The translations under genes were made by a program, and so were the position numbers. Positions 43,201 to 53,590 of a stretch of DNA of 64,000 bases are shown piece after piece; positions within the stretch are counted from its first letter, which is position 1, and each line of letters begins with the position of its first letter. Below the pieces are notes generated by a model. It had not been told where the DNA came from, ran no database searches, and was given only the letters and a program-made list of their open reading frames with translations. This stretch comes from Coccinella septempunctata (taxonomy: Eukaryota; Arthropoda; Insecta; Coleoptera; Coccinellidae): the NCBI RefSeq assembly GCF_907165205.1, contig NC_058194.1, positions 18,972,856 to 19,036,855 on the forward strand, given 5' to 3'.

Positions 43201-46200
43201 CAGACATGTTTTCTCTCGCTTTGGCACTCAAGTAACCATATTATTTTTCACACCACGCTGGGTTGAACTTAGGAAAAAAAATAAGCAAAACGAAAAGTTT
43301 GAGTTAATTCTTTTATTTATGAAAAACTATTCATGCGCCTCAAAAAAAATAATTTACATTCGATAGCGCATCTATCCAGGAATACTATCCAAAAAACAGT
43401 TTGAAAACATCCCTTCATTTGGAGTCTTGCCTGCAAAAGGAGTGGCTAAGGGTGTGATTTTCTTGAATTTTCGAAAATCTCGAATATCTCGAAAACCAAG
43501 GCACTTTTACTAAACGTAAAATATATTTTTCTGAACCGCCATAGAGTCCTCTACCTGCAGGCTCCATATTATCCATTCATTACGCCACACCCTGTATATG
43601 GAAATATAAAAATGACCGTCAGCTGCGTGTCTAGCGGGGGAAAGACCGTCAGTCAGAGCAAAAATGTATGAGCGCGCTCATGCATTTATACGGCGCGCGG
43701 AATTTTCAATGATCTGACTGACGGTCTTTCCCCCGCTAGACACGCAGCTGACGGTCATTTTTATATTTCGATATATGTAAGGAATCATATGGAGGTGTTT
43801 TCATTCGGGATGAAATAACTTGATTTTCAAATTTTTTTCCCCAGTTCACGCGCTCGACTGACGTATTTTCCACCCTCCGCCTATCGGCTGACTTCACTAT
43901 TTTGTTTCTATTCAACATTAATATTATATATAAAAAATTTCAGCCGGGATAAAATCACTTGAAATTTTGCATTTTTTCCCAAGTTCCGCCGCCTCCCACG
44001 CGCGCACCCACCGCTACTTGACCAGCTGACGGTTGGTTTCGTCATTTGCAATGTGACTACAACCTACAGTATTAAATTCAGCCGGGATGAAATTCCTTGA
44101 AAAAAAAGGCCCTGCCTCCCGGACTAACACTACTATCCGTCAGAAGCAGTTTCTTGAAACAATGTTGTGCAAATAATATTGCTACAATATGGATATACCG
44201 GGTGGCCAACCTCAGACCCCAGACGCGGCGCTCATTTTGAGGGCGTAAATAAAGATATTTTGAAAATCTTTTCTTGTGGTGTGTCTAGGGTGTTCAAAAG
44301 CACAATTTAAAATTATTGTCATATATACATCTGGCTTTTACTTTGAAAACTTTGGGCAGTTTCAAACGAATCCTATTCAAGTTTTTCTTGGAGTTTTTTG
44401 TATATTATTTAAATTGTTACATATTTACTAACGTAGATTTAATACTTTTATTATTATCATTATTTTAATAATAGTTCTATTTTCTTAAGCTCCCCAATCG
44501 ATTTTTATATACCCCATTGTTTACAATGTAAAAATTGTTCCTAAATATTGAAGGAAAATTAACGTCATGCAGACAAATTATTAGATTCCCTAAAAGTACG
44601 CCACCAGGTAGTACTCGAACCCACGACCCCCTGATTACCTTCATGTGCTCTCATCACTGAGAGGTTCTTTTTCGGATTTCAGTAATTTGTCTGCATGCCG
44701 TTAATTTTCCTTTATTGTATTGTAACGTTTTCTTCGCTTAATTAAAACGTCCGACTGCTTAAAATTATTTATTTACACTTAATACACATATAACTCACAA
44801 CTAACTACATATGTCCTACTATTTATTTCCACTAGTCGCTTGCACTGTGAACTATAACTGTACTTCACTACCTGCAGTACCTGCTTCTCCGCTGGGCTTA
44901 TATAGGCGCCGGAAACATTCCCGTGCCTTCACGGTCGTTCTAGAATCTAGCGGCAGCGATCCTTCTCGAAAGGTCCGACCGCAAGGGCCGGACTGGTTAC
45001 AGTATTATTCACAGACTTTAAAATGTCTTCTTGGTTTTGAAATATTGTTTGAAACTTCATATTTTTAATTTTCAGTTGTGACGTAATCCTTACTGATTTA
45101 ACAATTAGTGGCTTTCTTGATACCAGTATATGCCTATTTCCATCTTTAAGAGTACCTGTGAATATCACCATTAATACCTTAAAAATTCAAGGAAAAAATT
45201 ACAAATTGCAATGTACCGTATCGAATCTGATGGATTTACATGGAGATGGAGAATTCGAGTGAGTATCTTTAAGTTTCAGGAAAAATGCAACGATATCTTG
45301 ATATCTATATTTTATAAAAGGATGAAGTGGATTTAACAATCTTCATATGTAAGAAGGAATCAATTTTTACTAGATATATATTTATCATTTAATTTTTATT
45401 TTGGGAATTATTGGGTTATTTTGGAATCTCCGTACTCCCAAATACAATAAACTTTCCATCATCAATTATTTTTATTTCCCATCAATATGCCTTTTTTAAT
45501 TTTTCAAGTTCAAAAAGTTTGAAGAATGTTTCAATCGATTCAAGGTCAAGTCAAAATCATTGTTTAGATACCAGAAATTTTGTATCGGAGTGCGTCTTGC
45601 AAATAAAAAGGATAAAAATACATCACTCCACCCCTGTCCACTTTTCTTTCCTCCTCTCCCCCCCCTCCACTCCATTCCACTCCCATCCCATCCACTCCAC
45701 TCCACTCCACTCCACTCCACTCCACTCCACTCCACTCCACTCCACTCCACTCCACTCCACTCCACTCCACTCCACTCCACTCCACTCCACTCCACTCCAC
45801 TCCACTCCACTCCACTCCACTCCACTCCACTCCACTCCACTCCACTTTGACTGATACAGGTAAAAATGTTCATTTTCAGGATGAATTTAGAGGGAGTTTC
45901 CTTTGCCGTAACGAATTTGTTGCCAGCTATTATTCCAATCAATTGTTGGATGGTAAATTTGGAGACGAAATTACAGAAAATGACTGTAAGTAGCCTGATA
46001 TCTGGCAGTGAATTGAGAAAATTCAATTTCTGGTATGCTTAGGCAAAGTTCGATAACATGATGGATGGAGATGAAGTACTGCAGCTGTTAATAAATGAAG
46101 TCATTGGTGATTTAGCTCCAGATTTTGTTGATTATTATTGGCCAAAAATATATGATGCAATGGAGCCCTTGATACAAAAGGTAGTGTGAATCTCTTCATC

Positions 46201-46403
46201 ATAAAATTTTCTTATTATCTTAATTCTTTTCCATATTCATCCAACCTTCTTCCGGTCAGTAATGATGAGCAAATAAACTAACATTTTTTTTCCAGATCAT
46301 TGACAAATATGTCAATAAAGTTGAGTTGGGAAATCTTTTAGCCCGCCTGAGTAAAGAGACTGGTTTACAAAAAGATATTAAGAAAATCTGTTACAATTTG
46401 TAG
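37202..46403 (+). CDS. Secreted JHBP/takeout-domain protein, gene B
   Basis: Exons 37202-37316, 38836-38941, 45076-45258, 45880-45985, 46043-46180 and 46296-46403 total 756 nt (251 residues plus stop), all GT-AG with consistent phase. Residues 1-20 (MRVIVTLALCCFFLFLQVQS) are a signal peptide. The body has the JHBP pattern (DLTISGFLDTSICLFPSL, then VNITINTLKIQGKNYKLQC) and the closing helices VIGDLAPDFVDYYWPKIYDA and AMEPLIQKIIDKYVNKVELG. Several cysteines remain in the mature part, unlike gene A. The protein is expected to be extracellular and to carry a hydrophobic ligand, unknown here. Intron 2 (6.1 kb) holds an Academ-like element, a tRNA-like inverted-repeat element and a solo LTR; intron 3 holds a TCCAC microsatellite. 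A near copy, B', lies at 53591-57821. Confidence 0.85.
37826..38671. repeat. Inverted-repeat element with a second one inside
   Basis: The left arm starts CAGGGTGGGCCATCCATAAC and the right arm (about 38610-38671) is its inverse but has lost the outermost bases. Inside, 38097-38389 is a smaller element with ends CAGAGTGACTCAGTATTCCA and the inverse. Both are present at 54207-55165 in unit 2, so they predate the duplication. In unit 2 the inner element keeps a TA on both sides. Confidence 0.65.
39815..40460 (+). pseudogene. XPG/FEN-like nuclease fragment of a transposon
   Basis: Two frames together read like the protein seen in many animal transposons with an acidic NEEAEMVFHVC motif, then RCSDTDILIIILGN, then, after a frameshift near 40110-40170, LPGFHAFSGYNFNSAFYRKG. 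The E-x-E, D-T-D and G-Y-N positions correspond to the metal-binding acids of XPG-type nucleases, though the usual G-C-D is altered to G-Y-N. The frameshift and truncated start make it non-functional. Confidence 0.5.
40640..41163 (+). pseudogene. LINE 3'-end fragment (RT C-terminal region)
   Basis: An open stretch to 41004 encodes SSRGHFRKNNILTVYGPYIY, then RTEPYFYPIHSSTLREKNVH and MKLFNGLPRNLQGIDQFDLF. This is the characteristic C-terminal tail of many arthropod non-LTR retrotransposon ORF2 proteins. It ends in an AT-rich tail (GGAATAAATATACTATACTA). 5'-truncated, lying inside the fold-back element. Confidence 0.6.
41912..43594. mobile_element. Long-armed TA-flanked fold-back element
   Basis: Ends CAGGGTGTGGCGTAATGAAT and inverse, with TA on both sides (41910-41911, 43595-43596); the parent fold-back shows the empty site. 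The two arms stay similar for about 600 bp each (for example CTATGGCGGTTCAGAAAAAT near 41963 and its inverse near 43528). The 400-bp centre is unique. Non-coding; could be mobilised by a mariner-like transposase. Confidence 0.75.
44551..44712 (-). mobile_element. tRNA-like sequence bounded by inverted repeats
   Basis: Inverted ends of about 30 bp (AAGGAAAATTAACG...TGCAGACAAATTA) enclose a minus-strand tRNA-like core with an A-box-like GTGATGAGAGCACATGA and a B-box-like GGTTCGAGTAC. TATTG flanks both sides (44546-44550, 44713-44717). A second copy is at 55872-56036. The T-stem pairs poorly, so this is not a working tRNA gene. Confidence 0.6.
44721..45001 (-). repeat. Solo LTR of the same Gypsy family
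   Basis: The reverse complement of the 27192-27487 LTR with many substitutions and small indels. It keeps TGTAAC/GTTACA ends and a GTAT duplication (44717-44720, 45002-45005). It arose by LTR-LTR recombination of an older insertion. Two heat-shock-like pairs remain (TTCTAGAA 44938-44945, TTCTCGAA 44963-44970). Also present in unit 2. Confidence 0.9.
45691..45846 (+). repeat. (TCCAC)n microsatellite
   Basis: About 31 uninterrupted pentamers in intron 3 of JHBP gene B, ending 33 bases before the exon 4 acceptor. Because 5 is not divisible by 3 and the unit lacks stops, it stays open in several frames on both strands; the resulting STPLH- and VEWSG-repeat proteins are artefacts. Confidence 0.97.
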
Positions 46404-47287
46404 TGAAACATACTTATATACAAATAATGATAATTCATTTACTTATTTGATTGACATTATATTATTGTTTTGTTCATACATTATGCATATTTGTTAATCA
46501 CCTTTTTGTCAAACATGAATGGTTCCAAAAAATTGAGGCATCGAAAGATTTCAGGTCTCTAATCTCCCCTCTTATTCTCCCTTCAATAATAATAACACAT
46601 TTGTTGCTTTTTTAACGGTTTCGAAACATTCTAAAGAGAATCAGGATTAAAAACAGTGCAAGTGCCGAAAACTGTCCATGTCCTTTATGATCTCCTGGCG
46701 AGGCATTTGACACACTGGGTACACTTCAAAATTCTGAGAAGCTGTTCGGAAATAGCCTTGAGTAACAATGGAAATAGTGAAATTGATATTTTCAATTCAT
46801 ACCGGTGAAAGTTAAAATGTTGTCAGGGATAAAATAGTGTAAATTATCTTACGAAAAATTTTGAAATGAGATGAGTAGGTACCTCTATCAGAAGAAATAT
46901 TTATCGTAAGATGTACTGCCCCAAAAGTTTTACATGAGGAATATAGGGCACCATTCAAATTTACAAGAAAATATTCAGACCGCGCGGATTAGACTTATTT
47001 GTAATTTAATCAAACCTTCGTATATCACTATAAAATGCGAATCATTTTTTTTTTTGCATTTTTTCACAAGTTTATGCAATACCGACCGATGATCGGAAAC
47101 TTAATTTCAACTATCTCTTGTTGATAAATCGTCATTCAAACCGTCAGTAAAATTCAGTATCTATTTATTTCGAAGTGAGAGTTCTGGTAGGTCGGTTATT
47201 TATGGCTGATGTATGCGCAGTTTCTTGACAAATATTGAATTTTAAACTTAAGTTTCTTCTTTTTAAAAAAATTCTAGGCTTGAACGT

Positions 47288-50200
47288 TATTTCGCTGATG
47301 CCCTCATTGGGGACACCGTATCATTGTTCGGTAATGGAAAATTTTGGTAAGAATGAAATTAGATAATGAATAAGGAATGCCACCATAATAAAAAATCTAC
47401 GGGGTGTTTCAGTTTCATAGCTCAATTGCGAATTGCAGAAGACACCTAGATAACAATACGCAGGACCTCGTTTAGGTACATTCTGTCTCTATAGTTGTTC
47501 CCTTTTGTTTTTCTATTTTTTTATTTCATATTTTAGCCCTGATGAAGTGTAAATATATAGCCGAAACGTTGGCAAAAATGGCAAAATTCGTTTTTGTTGC
47601 TTTAATACAAATTCATCTTGACTATGACTTGACTAGGACTGAACAATGTCATGTTATACTTATAATATTTGACCAGTGCATGGTGTCATAAAAAGAAAGA
47701 ACAATTACACATGTTCAAACACGCATTAAAACGATCACAAATAATTTTAAACCTTTTACCTACTTACGTCGCAGCGATTCAATTGGTATTGGTATCAAGA
47801 TACTTGCTTTCAACAAAAAGTCGGTCAATATGGTAGGTTGATTAATGCGGTACTGATGAGATCAAAGAAGATCGAAACCGGTTTATCGCTACTCGCCTTT
47901 TAAATTTAACTGTTCTCTTTTTTTATGATACCATTGTGTGCGTGCACACAACCTTCAAAACACTGTATCTAAATGAGGCCCTGCATTTTCATTTTTAGTT
48001 GACTTGTTACTTCACATTATCATGAGTTAACAAACGTTGACTTCTAGGTAGGAATAATGTTTTCTACAATTATTTTCACCCTGCACATTTCTCATTGAAT
48101 CTACAACTGGAGTAACTATACCGTCTGAAACGGATTGCGCAGTTATGACAGAGGTACATTCAATCTTATCCAATTTTTCATGCCCTTTTTAAATAATAAT
48201 GTAATTCAAATGATATTTCGATATAAGTACATGGTGTTTCATGGACATGTAGGTATTCGTCTCATGGAATTTTACGGAGCCGGGCCTGGATTCCAGATTT
48301 CTTAGCCTTACCAATCGATGAAGATGGTGTATCTTCAATCAACGACAATATCATTTGTGCATTATTGCGTACGTTCTAATGCACCCATTACATTCGCAGT
48401 TGAACTATGTTCATTTAACTTTGAAATGTATATCAAGTGTTCAAATGAGTATCAGATCAGGTACCTATCCTACAAATTTTCAAACTAAACAAATACATGA
48501 ATTGATAAGAGCCAGCCAACGAAATATTAGTTTAGATGTTGATGATTAGTTTTGTCGTCCATATCTTGTTAAAAGTTTTTTGGTGGAATATAGCTGCACA
48601 ATGGTTTGTATATTTTGTTTAAAAATTAGAATTCGAATCTTTTAAATCTACTTATGTCTCCGATCGACTCATTCTACAAACGTGCAAACTTCAGTTTTGA
48701 GATTCTTGAGAAGTTTTAGTTGCTCATCGTCTAATTAAAAAAGTAATTTTAGCATTTTATGTAGATAGCTGTATTTGTTCAACAATTTGATACAATTTTG
48801 GTTCGAATACTTGATTTTGAATATCAAATCTGGAATAAAACTAAAGAATTTAATACTTGATGATACATTATACATTAATACATATTGATGTGTGTTATGC
48901 CTATTTTTGTTGTTGAATATTTCTCCATTCCATTGTTATGATTGAATTATTCAGGAAATTTTCATTCAATATTTTCATGCTTTCATGGGAAACTCAGTTT
49001 ACGCAAAACCAATTTTTGGAATTGTACACAGTTGACACACAGTTGTCAGGGCGTCAAATTGGCTTGCGACCTTAGAATATAGAATAACAGGAAGGAGCAT
49101 ATTGCTCATTTCAATTTGACCGGAATAGAGGAGAAATATGGCCGACATATATTTCCGTTTCAACAGTGGCGTAGGACAATAAAGTTTCCAAAAAACTAAC
49201 TTCAATAGTCAGTTGATTCTGATTAATCAAAAAAATTTGGAAAGCACTGACGTAAAGTCAGAAGCTTTTTCACGCTCGTTCAAATTGATAATCAAAGCGG
49301 AAATTCACCCCGCCCAACACTGCTTGGCTATATACTTAATGGTATTAAGGTCTTTGACTTAACATCACCTACGCCCATGGGATAACCTTGTTATGTCATG
49401 AAATTCAGAAACTCATAATAATTACCTGATATTCAGCTTAAAAAATCACCTACCTATGAAATATTCACGATGAAATATCCAAAATACTTATTTCCAACAG
49501 ATTTCAAGAATCCAAATTACCAAAATTAAGTTAAAACATCACTTTTTTTTCATTTGGCCACAGATAACATAATCATTTGACTTCCAAGTCTGCCACTTTT
49601 CAAATCAGAACTTGGAAGACCAATATGGCCGTTTCCGTCGCACAATTCCCGTCACATTTATTCGAAAAAGCTCCTTCCTGATATTCTATGTTCTAAGCTT
49701 GCGACTGTCCTGCCTATAGTAAAAAACTTAGGTTTCGGTGTTCTAAGAACACTTGGGAATATTTATTCGGACGAGTTAAAATATGTATTCAAATAAAACT
49801 AATACATATAATATACATTTTATGTTTCTAATGTGATTTTGGCTGGCATTTTTATGACTTTAATGGTGTTATACCCAGGAAACTGATGATTCATTGATTC
49901 GTATTTCAGTCATTGAGAAAAAGGACAAATTTAAATAGAACTTGAATTTCAAAGTTCCTTCGGACATTATTTCACTAACAATATGAGGTCACAAATGTTG
50001 TGAATCGAAATCGTTGAATTTGGAAGTAATTCTACTATTTCAGGGCTAAGATATACCAGTTAGAACTGAAAATAACTGCTCTACTTAAGCTCGAAGGCAT
50101 AAGACCAAGGGTAAATGGTCTTGGACTGAAAGTGAAGATGAAAAAATTAGAGGTGAGTATTCATTCGGCCTAAAACCAAATATATAATAAATAGGTATAA

Positions 50201-51502
50201 AAATAAACATGTCCTTATGCATCAGTGTCGTCGCACTTTTTTCCTATACCATTTTTTCCAGACTCGCCCTGTATACATGGCGAATGAGTCTTTGACTAGT
50301 AAAAATATTTTTATAGTAATAAGATTTTTGAGGTAGAAAGAAACACTTTTTTCCTTTACCATTTTTTTCCAAATCGGTTCGGCTTAAAAGATACAAGCTG
50401 TTGAAAACCATTAAGAAAAAATGTTATTTTTAGTTCTCTCACGAACGGTTTTATCGAATAAAATGTATTTCAGAATAAAGTTTTTCCAGGGGTGGCACAG
50501 CTCATTAGGAAGACTTAAAGTGGCTCTATATTTTCATCAGGGCCGAATTACAAAAAAATGGTATGGAAAAAAAGTGTTTCTTTTGACCTCAAAATCTCAT
50601 CGTATTGGAATATTTGTACAAGTCGAAGAATCACCATCTATAAAGGAAATCTTTGTTATTCTTTATTAATTTTTCAAAGATTTTTTTGCGTAGGTATAGG
50701 TTCGTATACTTAATTCTTGACACAAATTTTATTTTGCACAAATTTAGAAATTTTTTTATATTAGTCATAAATACCTTGTACGTATTGATTTTCAATTGTT
50801 CATATTCTTCTGAATTGATTTCCTTTGAAACAAGTTTGTTCAAACAATTTCAATTATAAAATAGTGCTAAAATTGCAACTGGACTTCATCTTGTTCACAA
50901 TGTTCCAGAATAATTTCGAAGGTTTGATGAAAGATAAAGAAACCGGTGATTTATATAACAGAGTTATATCACGTTTAGCACCAGAAGCTGTGGATATGCT
51001 TTGGCCAGAACTCAAGAAACCTATAGAAAAGCAAATTATGAATGTAAGTACATATTTATAACCTTGAAATCAGCAAAAAATCTACTCGAAATACATACTT
51101 AACTTATCTGTTTTAACTCCAATTAATATTGTTGAATATTGGCAGAATTCAATGCTATTATATCAGGTTTTTGACGATTTAAAGGCTTGATAAACAAATA
51201 TATTCAAGTATTATGTAATGGAATCATTGTTTTTTATAATCCAGCATTAGATATATTCACATACATATTTACTATCTCAAGACTAGGAAAATAATGTTTT
51301 GAAAAAAAAAGGTGGTATGTATTTGGATTTGGGATAAAAAGACTATGTTACAGATTTTAAAAGTATGAACAACATTAGATTATAGTGTTGCTTCTCATTG
51401 TTTCTCTGATGTTAATGAGCCTCTCTATTTCAGTACATCAATTCAGCCTTGGATAATACATCTGTAGCCACTATCGTGAGAAGACTCTTCAATCTCGTTT
51501 GA
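47288..51502 (+). pseudogene. 5'-truncated copy of JHBP gene A (A')
   Basis: Contains the last 59 bases of exon 3 (47288-47346) and complete exons 4 (50044-50152), 5 (50909-51043) and 6 (51434-51502), with splice sites intact and reading frames open, nearly identical to gene A. Exons 1 and 2, the signal peptide and the promoter were not duplicated. The lack of disabling mutations reflects recent origin. It could only be expressed from a new upstream start. Confidence 0.88.
49071..49697. mobile_element. 627-bp MITE with 8-bp target duplication
   Basis: Ends CTTAGAATATAGAATAACAG and the inverse (CTGATATTCTATGTTCTAAG), with TIRs matching at about 26 of 28 positions. CTTGCGAC is repeated on both sides (49063-49070, 49698-49705) and is single at the matching site in unit 1 (about 22244). 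Inserted after the duplication. The 8-bp duplication fits hAT, P or Merlin types; the ends alone do not decide. Confidence 0.85.
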
Positions 51503-51682
51503 TTAAAAACAGTCGATAAGAATATGATAGTATAGATAGATAGGTCGAAAATCTCCCCTTAATGAATGAATGCAATAGAAAGAATGTCATTCATTCATAC
51601 CTAGTAGCGATGATATTTTTAGAGTGATTTGAAACTGAAATTAATTTATTGTGATTGTATATGTGCCACTAAAATTACAAAT

Positions 51683-51772
51683 ATAAGAGTTATCACCTTG
51701 ACTTTATGCTGTTTTTTTTCTAATTCTACAAAAGTACAATTGAACAGCTGAGAATGTATCTCCTAATCGGCA
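51683..51772 (+). pseudogene. Decayed gene B exon 1, unit 2 copy
   Basis: Same decayed exon as at 25471-25560, including the ATA in place of ATG. Shared lesions show it was already dead before the segmental duplication. Confidence 0.7.
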
Positions 51773-52380
51773 GTTCGAAGCTTTTTTGTGCCAGGGTTCG
51801 AGAAATATTTCACTACCACCCGCCTTAATTTTTGTTAGGAAGTTACTAGAGTACAATCGATTAATCATTTATGGCTATAGAAATAGTTTCATTGTAATAA
51901 ACCCTTCTTTTGAAAGTTCAAAAAAGAAGAAAATAATTTTTTTTTAATTATCATTAAATGGTATGAACTAAAGCCTATTGCAAAACTATCTTTCGAGCTT
52001 TTGTATCAGCCCTAGTTTCTATGGATTTCTTTTCCAATACTTATCAAAGAAGAATCAGTCAATTTACCTCAAGTAATTTTCAATTAATTTTTATTCAGAA
52101 AAGGAAATTTCACTTTGCGCCATTTTGTGACTGGTAATATATGAGATCAATTGCTAGGTCAGTACATAAGGAATAGAAAAGGATGTCAAATTATTTGAAA
52201 ATAAGTACATAATTCAATATTTCCAATGTTGTAGTACAAACCGTCATCCATTTACATTTTGGTAATATTTGAATTTCATTGAAGAAATCTCCTCTCCAGC
52301 TATGTCTGAATTTGGAGAACCAATAGAGTGCTCCGCACCCAAGCTAGGACCTCCCCTAGTTCTGGAGTTTGTAAATGTGT

Positions 52381-52639
52381 AATGGCCCTGCGAATTGGCC
52401 GCCAAAATCATGCGATTTGACGCCTCTGGATTATTTCTTGTGGGGTTACGTAAAGTCGTTAGTACCTATATGTGGACAAACCGATCACGATTGAAGCCTT
52501 ACAGGAGAACATAACACTCCTAATTCGCGGAATACAGGCAGAAATGCTCGAAAAAGTGACGCAAAATTGGACCTTCCGAATGAACCTTTTGAAACGGAGC
52601 CGCGGACAACATTTACATGAAGTTATATTTAAAATGTAA
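52381..52639 (+). pseudogene. Mariner transposase C-terminal remnant, unit 2 copy
   Basis: Duplicate of 26176-26434 with only a few differences. It ends with the same GQHLHEVIFKM and stop. Confidence 0.75.
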
Positions 52640-53367
52640 ATGGCAAAGGCCAAGTTATCAATTTCAATAAAAATTTTGAATATATGATGCAAATTGAGTG
52701 TTTTATTCGATTTTTAAAAAAACTACGCTTAAATAATCAGCCTTTATAACAAGGTGTATGCACCACTGCAAAACAATGTCAACTGAAGTTTCGATTGCGA
52801 TAGTGAAAAACTTGTTTTCTAAGTGAACTCCAAAATATGTACCTACCTAGATTCAGACGAGTATCCAGATAAAAACGATAAATATATATTTCTAACGAAC
52901 TTGTCTGGTCTTTCCATGGAACTAACAACAGAATTAGATGGTTTTCACTAACATTAGTTGTTTAACCGAGACACCTGTTTCGGTATCAGAGTAGCATCTT
53001 CAGGTGGGTGAACGTAAATTTAAAATATTATTATTGAATATTATTTTAGTTTGAGCTTATTACTGTAATCGGTATTTTGTAAATTTGAAGGAGGGATAAA
53101 CAAATATATTCGAATGTTTTTTTATAGAACAGCTATTGTGTACTGAAGTCATTTTTTTATCAATTCATCATTAGATATTCTTAATTTAAATGAAAATTCT
53201 GACTCAAAATAATGCAGACTAGAGATATTTCGACCTGCGATTAAAAGACAAGCAGCAATTTTACACATTTCGGTGAGTAGGTAAATTCACATATATCCCT
53301 TGTTTTCCTGTAAGATAAGTTAATAATAATGAGCCTCTGTATTTATTATTTATTATCTATATTTCAG

Positions 53368-53437
53368 TACATCAATTGAGCCTTGGATATTACACTATTA
53401 TGAAAAGGATTTTCAATCTCGCTCGATTGGAAAAGAT
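53368..53437 (+). pseudogene. Decayed gene A last exon, unbroken in unit 2
   Basis: Acceptor, then TACATCAATTGAGCCTTGGA with an in-frame TGA and a second stop. It shows the pre-insertion state of the Gypsy target (TTACACTATTATGAAAAGG at about 53390). Confidence 0.75.
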
Positions 53438-53590
53438 CGATAGGAATATGATAGTAGATTATCGAAAATTTACTCTTGATGATTGATTGCAATTGAAAGA
53501 ATGTCATTGATACATACCTATTCATTGTAGCGGTATATATGTAAGAGTGAATTAATTGTGATTGTATATGTGCAAACTAAAATTTTAAAC

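Larger units (their letters stand above)
39037..44126. mobile_element. Large fold-back transposon, Academ-like
   Basis: Ends TAGTCCGGGAGGCAGGG and CCCTGCCTCCCGGACTA, flanked by ACA (39034-39036, 44127-44129). The empty site with one ACA is in unit 2 at about 55456. Arms of roughly 400 bp carry GACCGTCAG-type repeats and a further internal palindrome around 39400-39560. A nuclease-like pseudogene (39815-40460) and part of its inverted copy (about 41455-41680) lie inside, together with a LINE fragment and a TA-flanked element (41912-43594). The 3-bp duplication and XPG-like protein suggest the Academ superfamily; that assignment is tentative. Confidence 0.7.
17367..47287. repeat. Tandem segmental duplication, unit 1
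   Basis: From inside exon 3 of JHBP gene A to the 3' flank of gene B. It matches 47288-58858 base for base over long stretches once inserted transposons are skipped. It contains A exons 3 (part) to 6, pseudo-exons, and all of gene B. Most of its 30 kb is later insertions: 17631-18165, 18532-21634, 22292-23546, 27192-37006 and 39037-44126. Each of these is absent at the matching site in unit 2. Confidence 0.9.

Noticed and set aside
44600..44665. A functional tRNA gene
   Set aside because: A and B boxes are recognisable but the T-stem is mismatched and the acceptor stem is missing; better seen as part of an inverted-repeat element.
45411..46026. Long open frames of STPLH or VEWSG repeats on both strands (also 56812-57438)
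   Set aside because: They are the TCCAC microsatellite read in different frames inside an intron; the non-repeat ends are intron and exon sequence in wrong frames.
47536..47585. CCTGATGAAG...GCCGAAACG, resembling a hammerhead ribozyme or Penelope-like terminus
   Set aside because: The sequence between CTGATGA and GAAA cannot form a stem II, so no functional ribozyme is supported. The similar CCTGAAGATG...CCGAAAC motif (minus strand, about 26765-26805) also fails.
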